From: Akebia trifoliata
Lineage: Eukaryota > Streptophyta > Magnoliopsida > Ranunculales > Lardizabalaceae
Length of the DNA: 64,000 nt
Assembly: GCA_017979445.1 (NCBI GenBank)
Contig: CM030711.1
Span: forward strand, 40,719,560 to 40,783,559
Reading direction: 5' to 3'
The notes under the pieces are model-generated. The model was not told the origin of the DNA, searched no databases, and saw only the letters and a list, made by a program, of their open reading frames with translations. Positions 1 to 11,594 of the stretch are shown in pieces (within the stretch, counting starts at the first letter, position 1; the number at the start of each line of letters is the position of its first letter). The translations under genes were made by a program, and so were the position numbers.

Positions 1-560
1 TCAATATAAATTGGATAATTTGATCTTGTTAAACTTTTCACAAGCACAATTAAAGCAATTATGAAAACATTGTTTAAACAAGAACAAAATAGACTCACTC
101 TGGCATCATCGACTTCTCTATGGAGAGTATATTCGATCATTGTGAAAAACAAATTACAACAATAGTAAAAGAAAGAGAATATGATAAAGAAGAGGTTGAG
201 GTAAGTCTAGGTTGCAATTTGATTCCTAACTTGATGATTTTTCAATGGAGTTACAAAGAGAAATTAAAGAACAAAGATGAAAGAAAAATAATCTTGAGAT
301 CTCACTTCTAAAAAATCTCTTTATCTCAAAGAAAAACTAGAAAATTACAGAAAATTAACAAGAAGAAGAAGGACAAGATGGGTCCTTTCTCTAGAGATTG
401 ACCCTATTTATAGAGAAAAAGGTATGCAAAAGAGTCCAAAAGTAGATTATATTTTTCTTTGCAAAAGAGGACAAAAGATGAGAACATGAGTTAAGGATTA
501 GGGCATTTCAAAGTGGGCCCAAATGCTTGTCTTGACATTTAGACTCAAAAATACTGATTT
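1..560 (-). mobile_element. LTR fragment, Ty3/gypsy-like, minus strand
   Basis: Read on the minus strand, this stretch resembles the LTR at 58443-59721. Both contain a stretch ending in ctctccatagagag, then a gccagagtgagc block, then an AT-rich run. A TATA box lies at 406-413 (minus). The element body would lie left of the window, so only the LTR is visible. The right limit near 560 is approximate. The 63-codon ORF at 120-311 lies inside this LTR and has no family resemblance, so I do not call it a gene. Confidence 0.5.
406..413 (-). promoter_or_regulatory. TATA box of minus-strand LTR
   Basis: TATAAATA on the minus strand, followed downstream (towards position 1) by a pyrimidine-rich leader. 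This is the usual layout of an LTR core promoter. Confidence 0.45.
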
Positions 561-639
561 TCTACATAAGAAATATACGTAATAAGATTTATGAAATTAT
601 TTATGTATAATGAGGCCTAATTATCATCTAATAACATGA

Positions 640-1008
640 CCTACTTTTATGATCTTGTTTGATTAATTATAATTTTAGGGCTTGAGTTGAGAGTTAGGCT
701 TGAGTAGATTGAATTGGTAGTGGGTTGAATGGTTAAGGTTTTGGGTTTTGAATTCAATGGGCTTAGGTGGTAATACATTGGGCTTTGGTATAGTAATGAG
801 TTGAGTTGAATTGGGTTATGGTTGGGTTGAGAAGTGGTGAGGAGTGGTAAGGTACAATTTTTGTCCACAGGCCACGTTGGAAAGGCCTTAGGCATTTATT
901 TAAAAGAAAGATAGAATTTTGTAAAGGTTTGGGCTTTGAGGCCCATTCCAATTTTGGTAGATTTGAGATATTTTGCATTGAAGGCCCAGCCAAATTTGGG
1001 TGTCTACA
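640..1008 (-). mobile_element. Tat-family LTR 5' fragment, minus strand
   Basis: On the minus strand this begins TGTAGACACCCAAATTTGG at 1008. It then follows the start of the Tat LTR at 4469/19280: the gaatgggc..gaagcccaaacct block, the ggcccaaggcc block and the CA-rich ..caacccaa.. stretch. Only about the first 370 bp survive. It ends abruptly in the sequence that continues at 1009, which is uninterrupted in the related copy at 62739. It therefore looks like an insertion into the 3' part of another retrotransposon. Confidence 0.65.
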
Positions 1009-1367
1009 GATAAATGTTAAAATACAAAGGTTTTGTGTGCCTCCATAAATACAAAATTTTGATGTGTATTAAATGACTTAAATAGTGGGCCCAAATAAGA
1101 ACTTGAATAAAAAGATAAGAGTTGGAATTGTTACATGTTTTGCACGCACACAAATTTTAGTGGGTTGAAATATCTACTTAAGTAAAGTAATTGTTAGGAT
1201 GTGCTTTAATGAGCATCAAATTTGATGCTCATTAAGGCCCACCAATGAATGAGGAAAAAGAAAAAGAAAAGGTATAAGTAGTAGGTGTCAGTCCAATCAA
1301 TAGGGATTCCCTTAAACTTGAGTCTGCAGATCAAACATAATTTTTTGGGAGCCAATTGAGATAATAA
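1009..1367 (+). mobile_element. 3' internal remnant of an LTR retrotransposon
   Basis: It closely matches 62739-63083, including the block tttgatgctcattaaggccc and the ending gggagccaattgagataata just before an LTR start (TGTAGACACCC). This is the untranslated 3' end and polypurine-like region of the element whose LTR starts at 1368. No coding sequence remains. Confidence 0.6.
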
Positions 1368-3650
1368 TGTAGACACCCTTTTTTGTATTTACCTGATTCA
1401 ATAATTCATCATTTACTGCTGTAGAATCCTAATGATGAGCGTAGAATATGCGAAGAAGTCAAAAATTTGTAAATGGTCCTCTTTTAACTCCCTCTAATTC
1501 TTTTATAGTCCTCGTGATTTGATTTCTCTTTTACTTGGCACGCTTGATGTAGAAATTATGCACGCTTAAGTTCACCATACATTTCAATAATCTAGAGACC
1601 TCGTAATGCCAGGAAAATGTGACATCGAGACTTAGAAACAATCACATTGGATCTAAAAGAAGTCGCTTGCCAAAATTTATAAAAATTAACAAAATGACGA
1701 AAACACCCCTTGTAGGTCCTACACCTCCGAAATGTCTCGAAAATACTTTCATTACTTTCAAAATGTGATTTCAAATGAAGGAATTTACAAAAAATTATAA
1801 AAATAACCAAAATTTCTTTTAACGTTTGACTTTTATTTAGAAATCTCGATTCTTAAGAAAACATGACTAAAAACAAAATTTTGGCAATATTTACGCATAT
1901 CGAGAAAATTTAGAATCCCCCCACGCTTAGGAAAATGATAAATTTTCACATAAAATGATAATTTTCATTTTTGTGAAATAACAACCATTGCAACATAAAA
2001 TGATAAAAATTCATCATATAAAATGACAAATTTTGTTACATTAAATGACAGGATTTTTCACATAAAATAATGATTTCTACTACGTGGAATGACACCAATT
2101 AATCACATAAAATGATGATTTCCATTATGTGGATTGACACCTTTTGATCACGACTAGATAATAAAAGTAAAATTTTAAATCAAGATTCGATATCGGATCT
2201 TTAGTGATGAATATTTAAATTTTACTTATTACACTCTAATTTGAATGATAAAATTAAATGAAGGCAGCGTGCCAATAGTATTTATTTAAGAGACTCGTTA
2301 TTTGCAAATCAATTAAAAGTCAAAACCAGTTAGTTGATTTTTAAAATTGAAATGATCATCAGAATCATTAACCAATCATCAAATTCAACCGTCCATCATC
2401 AAAAATTCCAAGCTAAATAAAATCTTTTTAATCGATCACCCATGAAAACGACCAATTAATAACTTCGTCTAATCGATCTCAAAAACATCCAATCAATTGT
2501 AAAATTGATTAACTAACCTCAAAATCCTAACCAATCAATGAATTGAAAGACAAGGTGATCAACTGATCAAAGGAACCGAAGCTAAATTTAAAATGAGTTT
2601 AAGAAGTATTGGATCACAACCTTCACAAATCAAAAGAAATAAGAAACAAAAAATAAATAAAGGAAGCTTGTACGTTGGATACCCAAGAAATAATTTATTT
2701 TTAAAATAGAAAAGAGAAATCTAGGAAAAGAAGGCTATAAAATGGGACACAATGCAAAAAAAAGACAACTTTCTCTTCATTCTCCTTTTGGAGACATGAT
2801 AGTAAGTGAAAAAGAAAGGACAAAAAAATAGTCGAAAAAAAGAAAGAAAAGACAAGAGAAGAAAGAAGAAAAAGAAAAAAAGAAAGAAAAATCCTTTGTT
2901 TAATGATCTTCTTGACGACCTCTCTTTGGTTCAACTACCATTGACGTTCCTTTCAAGCTTCTGGCTTTCATTCCATTATTCCATCTCACCCACAACTCAT
3001 TCAGGACTTCACTACTTTCTTTTTCCATTGACGTCCCAATACCCTAGTCACATTCCCCTACCACTCTATTCATATCTTCTTCTTTCATTGGCACAGCAAC
3101 ATCCTTCTCCTCTTTTCTTCAGCCCATTCCAACAAACTTACAACTGCCCCTCTCCATCTCACTCCCCAGCACTCTGTAGCACACCCTATAACAGCCCCAT
3201 CTCCACCCTTCTCGATCTCACATCTCTCTCATTCTCCCTTTCTACCACACAATAGCGACAACCTCCCACTACACTCTCCACTTCTCATTCTTCTTCTCTT
3301 CCTCTTAGTTTCTCTTTCATCCATTATAGCAGTACCTCGCATGTCTCCATCTCTCCCTCTTAGTTTCTTTTCCCATTATTACAATAACACCCTTACCTCT
3401 TGATCTCTTTCCATCCTTCTTGGCCTCCCTCTTTCAATCTCCCCTCTCTCCTAACTCACGACCTCTCCTTTTCTATCACCATTTTCGACCACCTCATGCC
3501 ACAACCCTTCTCTCAAGCATCACCTCACACCATACCTTTTTCTTGAGCCCTCCGTCATACTACTCTTAGTGTTTACTTCAACCCCACCAATCCTCTATTA
3601 TTTTGCTTTCACAACAGCCCATAAGCTTTGGTTTTAAAGGGATCACATCG
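1368..3650 (+). mobile_element. LTR of the TGTAGACACCCTTTT family (copy 1)
   Basis: It starts TGTAGACACCC and is colinear for at least 700 bp with 63193-63955, and more weakly with 60651 onwards. It contains repeated tgacaaa/cataaaatga motifs (1920-2150), a TATA box at 2736 and a long pyrimidine-rich stretch (2765-3600) like that after the TATA box at 61952. The right end is not sharply visible. The 149-codon ORF at 2806-3255 is a low-complexity Lys/Ser/Pro translation of this stretch and not a credible gene. Confidence 0.6.
2736..2743 (+). promoter_or_regulatory. TATA box of LTR (1368 family)
   Basis: TATAAAAT about 1.37 kb into the LTR, followed by purine- then pyrimidine-rich leader sequence. 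The copy at 60651 has TATAAAAC at 61952 in the same context. Confidence 0.45.
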
Positions 3651-3934
3651 TAACGACTTCGATTTTTTTTTTTAAAGAAAAGAGGTAGATTTTTATTTTG
3701 TTTGATCTCGATGTCATTAATATAGACATTTATGTGTTTGCATCAGGTTTGGAGGAGGATCGAGTTTGATGAATGTAAATGCATCACGAGATGAATGGTT
3801 TGTGATTCACAATTGAGATGGAAATGCCTCCAAGATAATTAATTTCCTTTTTTGTTATGGATTACTAACCCTTGTCATAGGTCATGGTCGAGGCATTCAC
3901 ATTTCTTAAGATCGATAAAAATAATTACAAGGCC

Positions 3935-4468
3935 TGTGGACATGATATTTTCGTTTTTGAATATCTCTCCCACTTTGGGTATTGGAGTTGGCACCATTCC
4001 TTTTTGTAAAAGGGTGTGAATGGTCACTCGGGTTGCATTTTTTTGAAAAAAGTATTGTTTTGGCATTTAGTTACTCTCGTACGGATAGGGTCTATTGGTC
4101 CACCTTGGATCTAAGTAAGGAGATCCATATTAGGGAGTAGGGAAGCTGTTAGGAACCCTACTCCCTCAACCATTGATGGTAACCTCAGATTCAGTCCATT
4201 TGAAAATAACAAAAGAAAAGTTAGAAAATCCGATTTATACCCTCTAGTGTGAACAACATTGATTTTGATTCAAACAGTTGAAGACTTCCTTATTGAAGAA
4301 GGGGCCCTTTTATGATTCCAACCTTGGGACAATTTTAAAAGTGTAGACTTTTTAGTCAAGGCCCAGTTTTATAGGAAAAGAATACAAGACCTTAGCCTCA
4401 AACCTTTTGTGATGTGTGCATAAGTGTAAGGAGGAGGAGAAAAGTAGATAGGAAAAATTAATGGGAAG
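3935..4468 (-). mobile_element. Older Tat-related LTR, 3' part (interrupted)
   Basis: On the minus strand this matches the last 500 bp or so of the Tat LTR. It has the gaggttacc block, the ggagtagggttcctaac block, a gtgaccattcacaccc block and a terminal ..atgtccaca, reading out at 3935. Its other part resumes at 20917 beyond the inserted 16.4-kb element. The two parts together form one minus-strand LTR, with no internal region on either side, so it is probably a solo LTR. Confidence 0.7.
4464..4468. repeat. Left target-site duplication GGAAG
   Basis: GGAAG directly precedes the 5' LTR. The identical GGAAG follows the 3' LTR at 20912. Five bases is the usual duplication length for Ty3/gypsy integrases. 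Confidence 0.9.
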
Positions 4469-6101
4469 TGTAGACACCCAAATTGGAGCGGACCCTCGAC
4501 GCAAAGTGCCCCAAAATAGCAAAAATCGGAATGGGCTCCGAAGCCCAAACCTACCAAAAATCCTATAAATTTGTGTCATCTTATTTTTAATAAACGGCCC
4601 AGGCCTTTCACGTGGCCCACGGACCAAACTCAACCCAAGTCTAAGCCTATTCAACCCAATCCAAACTAAACCCATCACCTAAGCCCATCTAAATTAACCC
4701 TACCCATCAAAACACCAAAGCCAAAACCCAAAGTCCAATTCATTCCCAAAGCCAATTCATTACCCCCAAATCCAACTCAACCCAATCCAACATCACAACC
4801 AATCACCACAATCATCAAGGTGTAACACATGTCATCACCCCATCGCACCTCCCTCATCTAATCAACCAACCAACTCCATTACTTCTCTCCAAAAATTAAT
4901 TCAACCCATAACCCTACCCTAACCTATCATATCCATTCTCTCAAATCAAACACTTATAACCTATCACCTTCCCCTAATCTACTCTCATCATTTCCTACAA
5001 AACCCATCTCTACAACCTACACCTACACCCATCCTCTCAAATCAAACACCCATCCTTTCATATCAACTCATCTCCACCCTTCATTTTCACCCACTTTTAC
5101 ACATGTCATCAAGCTCCCTCACCCTCCCAAAATATCATCAACCACCTCATTAAATCACCCATTCTCTCAAATCAAACATCAGTTAATCACAACCCACCAT
5201 CTTAAACTCACCTCACTAAACAATCAACCCAAATGGGTTGGGTATGATCCAACCCATTTGGGTCAAAACTAACCATTTAACCTTCTTACACAAATACCCT
5301 TCAATCCCCATCAAATTAACACAACCCACCCTTCTCTTAAACCCCACACCATTCTACACTTCTCTTATTTCATCCAATTCTACCCCTCAAAATAACTCAC
5401 AACCTCTATAAAAACCCCATCACTCTCAACTCTCACCCTAATGAAAAGCCCATATCTAAACCTCCAAAAAGATAAAAAAAAAATCAACTCACTCTCTCCA
5501 CCTTCTCTCTAACCCATCCTACTACCTCTACTCTCAACTCATCTCAACTCTCAACCTTCTCTCAAATAAATCAAGCAAAGAAAAGAAGCTAAGGAAAGCC
5601 AAAGGAAGTCAAGGAGGGTCAAGGTGGGTTCAACAAAAGGACCATCCCTCTAAACCCCTCTTCTACTCTCCCTTTTCCCACATTTTTGCACACACCACTA
5701 TGGTCAAATCACCAAAGGGCCCCTTCTTCATAAGGGTGCCCGCAATGATTTGAACCTATATCGAAAAGCCCTCACACTTGAGGGCACATATCAAATGTTT
5801 TTTTTTATTTTCATTTTCTCTATTTCAAAAATCGAATCCGAGGTTACCACATTACGTGGATGGAGTAGGGTGCCTAACACCTTCCCTACTCCATAAATGG
5901 ACCCCCTTACCTTGAATCAAGTTGGACTAAACATGCATTATCCAACGAGAGTCAACAAAAAATGTCAAAATGACATGTTTTTCAAAAATAACAATTCGGG
6001 TGACCATTCACACCCATTTCCAAAATGGTGGCGTCCGACTCCCAAAACCCCCAAAGTGGAGGGATGTTTTTTAAAAAAACATTTAAAATCCCGTGTCCAC
6101 A
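4469..6101 (+). repeat. 5' LTR of Tat element (1633 bp)
   Basis: Begins TGTAGACACCC and ends ..CCGTGTCCACA. It is colinear throughout with 19280-20911. It contains cytosine-rich CA/TC low-complexity sequence (4690-5560), ctataaaaacccc at about 5404, which can serve as a TATA element, and a final gtgaccattcacaccc block. Short ORFs inside it are not conserved genes. Confidence 0.93.
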
Positions 6102-6103
6102 GC

Positions 6104-6122
6104 TTGGCGACTCCACTGGGGA
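6104..6122 (+). other. Primer-binding site of Tat element
   Basis: TTGGCGACTCCACTGGGGA starts two bases after the 5' LTR. This sequence type is characteristic of Tat/Ogre elements, where it is taken to pair with the 3' end of a tRNA-Arg. The tRNA assignment is from family knowledge and not tested here. Confidence 0.75.
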
Positions 6123-7059
6123 GTATGTACTAGTGGGTCCGACCCTCTTCCTTGATTCGGTTATTTCAAAAAAAAAAAAAAGAATTTTGTTTTCTTTTTG
6201 TTTGTTTTCTTTTGGTTTATCTACTAACGTTTGCCTTATTTCTTTCTTTCCTTTTTATTTTTTACAAGTTTCATATGGGAATGTTTGTAATATTTATTTA
6301 CATGTATATTTTGCTTTATTTTTATTTTTTGACAAGGGATGTAAGGATGGATACAAAAAAAAAAATGCACGCACATGCACATGCGATTCATACCCCTATG
6401 CATAAGCCACCCCCCTCCCATTTAATTTTCTAACCACGGATGCCAGTACTCTCAAGCCCCCGAGATCGCTATTTTGGGTGGCTGGGAGGAGAACATCCAC
6501 CCCATTCACCAACCCAAGATGTGTGCACTTCGGTGTCCATCAAGGTTTGAAGAATGGGTAGCCGAAAAACCACCCACAAACCGCATGTATCGAAGCGTAA
6601 CTAATAGACAAAGGACACTAAGGTTTCCAAATTTAATTCCGTATCCATCCCACTTGTGTGTGTTGTAATTTTATTTTATTGTTTTTCTTGTAGCCCACGA
6701 TGGCAAGTTGTATAGATTTTAGGATTTTATGTTTTGTTCTCATTTATATGTCCCCCTAGGTAAAAGGGGGAAATCTGTTTTTTTTATGTCATCATATGCA
6801 TCATCAAAAAAAAAAAAAAATGACATTTTTTGTGGCCCAAGCCAAAAAACAGAGGCTATGTGCCTCAAAACCCAAGAATTTCGGGCCAAAATGGGATGAG
6901 GATCAAAAACAGTGCAAGGTTGGAAGGCCAGAATTCACTTTAGTAGAAAACTCAGGGCCTACTACTCATAATCGATCATACTCAAAACGGACTTCGCCCA
7001 ACGTGGCTCGCTATCGATCTTGGTCATAATCAAACCCGCCTTTCACTGAGTATTCATTT

Positions 7060-7700
7060 CCAACTGGGTCCCAACCCAGGTCCATGTCCAACTGGGTCCA
7101 CGACCCTGATCCAATCAAACTGGGTCCACGACCCAGATCCAACCAAACTAGGTCCACGACCTAGATCCATGTCAACTGGGCACGACCCAGATCCAATCAA
7201 ACTGGGTCCACGACCCAGATCCACTTCAACTGGGCACGACCCAGATCCAATCCAACTGGGTCCACGATCCAGATCCATTTCCAATTGGGCCCAAGACCCA
7301 GATCCAACCAAACTGGGTCCACGACCTAGATCCACTTCAACTGAGTCCACGACCCAGATCCAACCAAACTAGGTCCACGACCTAGATCCATGTCAACTGG
7401 GCACGACCCAGATCCAATCAAACTGGGTCCACGACCCAGATCCATTTCAGTTGGGCATGAACCAGATCCACTTCAACTAGGTCCACGACCCAGACCCATT
7501 TCAGCTCCACAACCCAGATCCATGTCAACTGGGTCCACGACCCAGATCTAATCAAACTGGGTCCACGACCCAGATCCATGTCAACTGGGTCCACGACCCA
7601 GATCCAATCAAACTGGGTCTACGACCCAGATCCACTTCAACTGGGTCCACAACCTAGATCCACAACAAATCAAGTCCACGACCCATAACGAATCAAGTTC
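7060..7700 (+). repeat. Tandem repeat, about 28-bp unit with palindromic core
   Basis: More than 20 imperfect units built on aactgggtccacgacccaga followed by tccaatca or tccatgtc. The core CTGGGTC-cac-GACCCAG is a palindrome, so each unit can form a small hairpin. Higher-order alternation of the two spacer types gives a 56-bp period. ORFs on either strand here (for example 7054-7350 minus) are translations of the repeat. Confidence 0.9.
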
Positions 7701-7768
7701 ATGATCCATCTATGATCTAACAAAGATAACAACTGATCAATCAACTCCAATGCATTCAACTTTTTTAA

Positions 7769-7805
<37 letters not shown>

Positions 7806-8062
7806 AAAAATAAAAATTTTCAAAAAAGCACCAATTGCAGTCCTTAATCAAAGTCGGTGCCTAGAAAGATTACCACCCTGTTGATACGAGGGGGATAGAC
7901 TACGTCTATTCAGGGAACAAGGTGATTTAAGAGTGCCATTGTGCGCCGCCTCTTCCTTGGAGATCCGCCTGGCCGATGATGATTTCAGAGAACTGAATTG
8001 GAGGCTACCAAAAAAAAAAATATATGGGTTATTCCAACTCGATTTATTGCATAAACTACTTT

Positions 8063-8775
8063 TTCAAAATGTTTTACCGACTCCGTGTCGATGCCAGCTC
8101 CGTGCTGATGTAATTTCTTTTCAAAATGTTTACCGACTCCGTGTCGATGCCAGCTCCGTGCTGATGTAATTTCTTTTAAAAACGTTTTACCGACTCCGTG
8201 TCGATGCCAGCTCCGTACTGATGTAATTTCTTTTCAAAATGTTTACCGACTCCGTGTCGATGCCAGCTCCGTGCTGATGTAATTTCTTTTAAAAAACGTT
8301 TTACCGACTCCGTGTCGATGCCAGCTCCGTGCTGATGTAATTTCTTTTCAAAATGTTTTACCGACTCCGTGTTGATGCCAGCTCCGTGCTGATGTAATCT
8401 CTTTTTCTAAACTGTTTTCCCGACTCCGTGTCGATGCCAGCTCCGTGCTGATGTAACTTTCAAAATGTTTACCGACTCCATGTCGATGCCAGCTCCGTGC
8501 TGATGTAATTTCTTTAAAAAAACAAAACGTTTTACCGACTCCGTGTCGATGCCAGCGCCGTGCTGATGTAATTTCTTTTCAAAATGTTTTACCGACTCCG
8601 TGTCGATGCCAGCTCCGTGCTGATGTAATCTCTTTTTCTAAACTATTTTCCCGACTCCGTGTCGATGCCAGCTCCGTGCTAATGTAACTTTCAAAATACT
8701 TTACCGACTCCGTGTCGATGCCAGCTCTGGCTGATGTAATTCTTTTCTTTTCCAAACGATCCAGCTCTACGCTGA
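8063..8775 (+). repeat. Tandem repeat, about 57-bp unit, about 12 copies
   Basis: Unit: ttttaccgactccgtgtcga, then tgccagctccgtgctgatgtaa, then tttctttt plus 1-6 variable bases. Twelve ccgactcc...gatgccag cores are countable between 8079 and 8704. Unit lengths of about 53-63 bp vary mainly in the poly-A/T linker. It ends about 110 bp before the gag start. Tat elements are known for such arrays in untranslated regions, where they can seed satellite DNA. Confidence 0.9.
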
Positions 8776-8882
8776 CAAACCACGTTTTTAAGTTCACCTA
8801 ACTAAATTTCTCTTTTGAGTAGCATCCCAAATAATTACCGGACTTAATAAAACATCATGCATTTTCCTTTTTTGTAAGTAAG

Positions 8883-11497
8883 ATGGTAATGCTTGGTCTT
8901 CTGTACTCACAGGTGGCCAAACGAAAGAAGTACAAACATCCTGAGAAGCCTCCATATTTCCTTCGATCTTCATCAAGTATGAGTAACCCAGAAACCCACC
9001 CTGCCATGAATGAACTAGCTGAGGCTAATGCGATGATAGCAAAGCTGTTAGAAACAACGAAGAGGCAGGAACAAATCTTGACGGCCGTTTTGAGTAGTAC
9101 TAATTTTCTGCGCAAGCACAACAGCTCAGCATCAAGCATCTGGGTCAAACCCCGAACTCCCTGAACAAACCCGACCAGATCAACAAACCGCCCAACCTCC
9201 CACTATGCCAATATACCAGGGACCTCCACTCTACATCCCACAGAATCACCACCTCCGGTGGTGATCCCAGACGATGAGTGTAACTTCAGGGTTCCCGAAG
9301 CCAAAAGTTCTACAGATGACAAAATGGCCAACAGATCGAGTCCCTCCAAGAAGAAATGAGACGAATGAAGGGTACAAATACTTTAGGAGGGACCAGATTT
9401 AGGGACCTTTGCTTTTACCCTAACGCACAACTACCGGCTAAGTTCAAATGCCCGGAATTTGAAAAGTATAACGGGGTTGGGTGTCCTTTGTCGCACCTCA
9501 AATTGTATTGTGGATCGATGTGCCAATATGGCGAGGACGACAGATTGCTAGTACAGTTATTTCAGAGAAGTTTAACAGGGTCGGCACTCAAATGGTTCTC
9601 GGGGTTGGACCACTTACTTATCAAGAACTGGCAGGACTTGGCTGAAATGTTCTGGCACAACTACAGGTTTAATACAAATGTGGTTTAGATAGAAATGACA
9701 TGGCACGAATGACGAGGAAACACAAAGAAACAGTGAAAGAGTATGCCCAGAGGTGGCGAGAGTCAGCTTCCCAAGTACGGCCAGCCATGACAGAACAAGA
9801 GATGAACACCACGTTTATCTCTACACTGGGGCATTCATTCTACACCCATCTGGTAGGGCATACCACAGGCACTTTCTCCAATTTGGTTCAAGTAGCAAAC
9901 CGGGTCGAGGACGGGATCTGAACCGGTCTAATATTTGACTTCACAGCCCTAAGCACAACAACAGGGACTTCGGTACTCAAGAGACCAATGCCATTAGTCA
10001 AGAAAAAAGATGAGCCTCATGTCAACAATGTACAACCCAGCCAACCTATCTTTATTCAAGCACCAGTTCAAAGGCCACAAGCACCACAAGTCCCTTGGAC
10101 ACCAGTTCCTCGAGCCGCCTGGGCTCCGGCGCCGCAAAATTCATTCCGGATGGTTCCTCCACAAGCCATGCCAGCACAGCCAACGCAACAGTATGGGCAG
10201 AATCAACAAGCAAGACCGAACAGGGTTAATAGAGTGTTCACAAAGTTACCGATGACATTGTCAGAACTACTTCCCACATTATTACAGGGAGAGTATCTTA
10301 CTAAGAGACCACCGAACCCAGAAGCTTCTAAAGGAGTGGGGTACAATCCCAATCTCTTCTGTGAGTTTCATATGGGTGCACCAGGGCATTCCACTGATCA
10401 GTGTTGGCAGCTCAAGCACCAAGTGCAGAATCTGATTGATCGAAAAGCCATCATATTGGGTGGGCCTGCCAACCTGCCCCAACAACAGAATATTAATCAA
10501 AACCCCCTGCCAACTCATAATGGGGAAGGGAGTGGGCACATGGTGAATGTCATTTGTGGAGAACTCGACTTCAATCCCTCAGATTTGATAGCACCTATCG
10601 GGACAAAAATCAGGGTACACTTCACAAACGAATCAAGGACGTCAACGGTTAACACAGTCAACCACTATGCAGATTCATCGCAGAATTCACAGCTACCTCT
10701 CAGAATGGCCAACCTCACCATCCATCCCACTCATCAAAATACTACCACCCGACCACCTTTAGTCATACCTTACGGATTATCCCATCATCAAAATTCAACC
10801 CGGCCTCCCCTTGTTATACCCTACACACCACCATATTCCCAAGGATCAACTCGACCCCCCCCCCTCCATATACGTACATTTCATCTCCACGTCCACCACT
10901 CTCGTCATTCCATACACTCCATCGACTCCTCACATAACTCCCCCTACCATCACTACATCCAAATCATTACCACCCACCTCATTTCTCAATATGAAGCCCG
11001 ACCCACCTCCCATAACCATACTCTCACCTAAATCATTCCCCTATAGTTCCGATCAAGCAATTCCTTGGAGCTATGAAACCACTATCACCACAACCAACGG
11101 GGTTGAAATAATGAAGAAAGCAATGGTGGCTGATATCAGCCGTATAACCAGGGCAGGAAAATGTCAAAAAATATCAAAAAATGGGATAAAAATCAGGGAA
11201 GAAAGCAAAGAGACTACAAAAGAGGTGACCGACGAAGAAAAAAGAGAAGCAAAGGGAAAGGGTAAACTGTACAAGGAGGAGAAGACGGAAGAAAAAGTGA
11301 AAGTGACAGACCAAGAAGCTGCCGACTTCATTAAGCTCGTTCTCAAGAGAGAGCACAATATCGTGGACCAGCTAAACAAACAGCCAGTTCAAATCAGTAT
11401 TCTGGGTTTGATGCAAAAGTCAGAAGAGCACCAAGAGGCATTGTTGAAAGTCCTAAGGGATCACATGTACCTTCGACCACGACACCGGCGCAGTTAG
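8883..11497 (+). pseudogene. gag: Tat gag (capsid/nucleocapsid), frameshifted
   Basis: Gag would form the virus-like particle and bind element RNA. The N-terminal piece (8883-9164) has a short coiled-coil-like Asn/Glu-rich helix. The retrotransposon gag core is at 9356-9688 (..KFKCPEFEKYNG.. to ..ALKWFSGL..) and continues at 9700-9921. A Pro/Gln-rich spacer and nucleocapsid follow in 9988-11031, with one Cys/His knuckle of the form C-x2-H-x4-GH-x4-C (FCEFHMGAPGHSTDQC). A Lys/Glu-rich linker to protease (11080-11497) holds QISILGLMQKSEEHQEALLK. Breaks: frame changes after 9164, at 9687 (about one base lost), in a ten-C run at 10855-10864, and near 11470; TGA at 9919. The PPLVIPY..T motif repeats three times in the spacer. 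Confidence 0.85.
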
Positions 11498-11594
11498 AGC
11501 AAACAGTCGGCCAGATCATGGCCTCCAATCCTATTATTTCACAGAAAATGAGTTTACACCTGAAGGAACGGGGCACGTCGAGCCACTAAACATT

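Larger units (their letters stand above)
6102..8882 (+). other. Untranslated leader of Tat element
   Basis: About 2.8 kb between the PBS and gag without a credible gene. It holds T-rich and A-rich runs (6168-6182, 6780-6820, 7752-7825), two tandem arrays (7060-7700 and 8063-8775), and a short block at 7831-7862 (accaattgcagtccttaatc) that recurs near 60573. Ogre elements carry an extra ORF1 here. No such ORF is recognisable, so it has been lost or this lineage lacks it. Confidence 0.7.

Noticed and set aside
2806..3255. 149-codon Lys- then Pro/Ser-rich ORF
   Set aside because: It translates a purine-rich then pyrimidine-rich LTR leader; no conserved motif and biased composition.
7054..7350. 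98-codon ORF on the minus strand (and the plus-strand one over it)
   Set aside because: Translation of the 28-bp tandem repeat, open only because the unit lacks stops.
8063..8775. Regular repeats resembling a CRISPR array
   Set aside because: The linkers are near-identical A/T runs, not unique spacers; there are no cas genes and the context is a plant retrotransposon leader.
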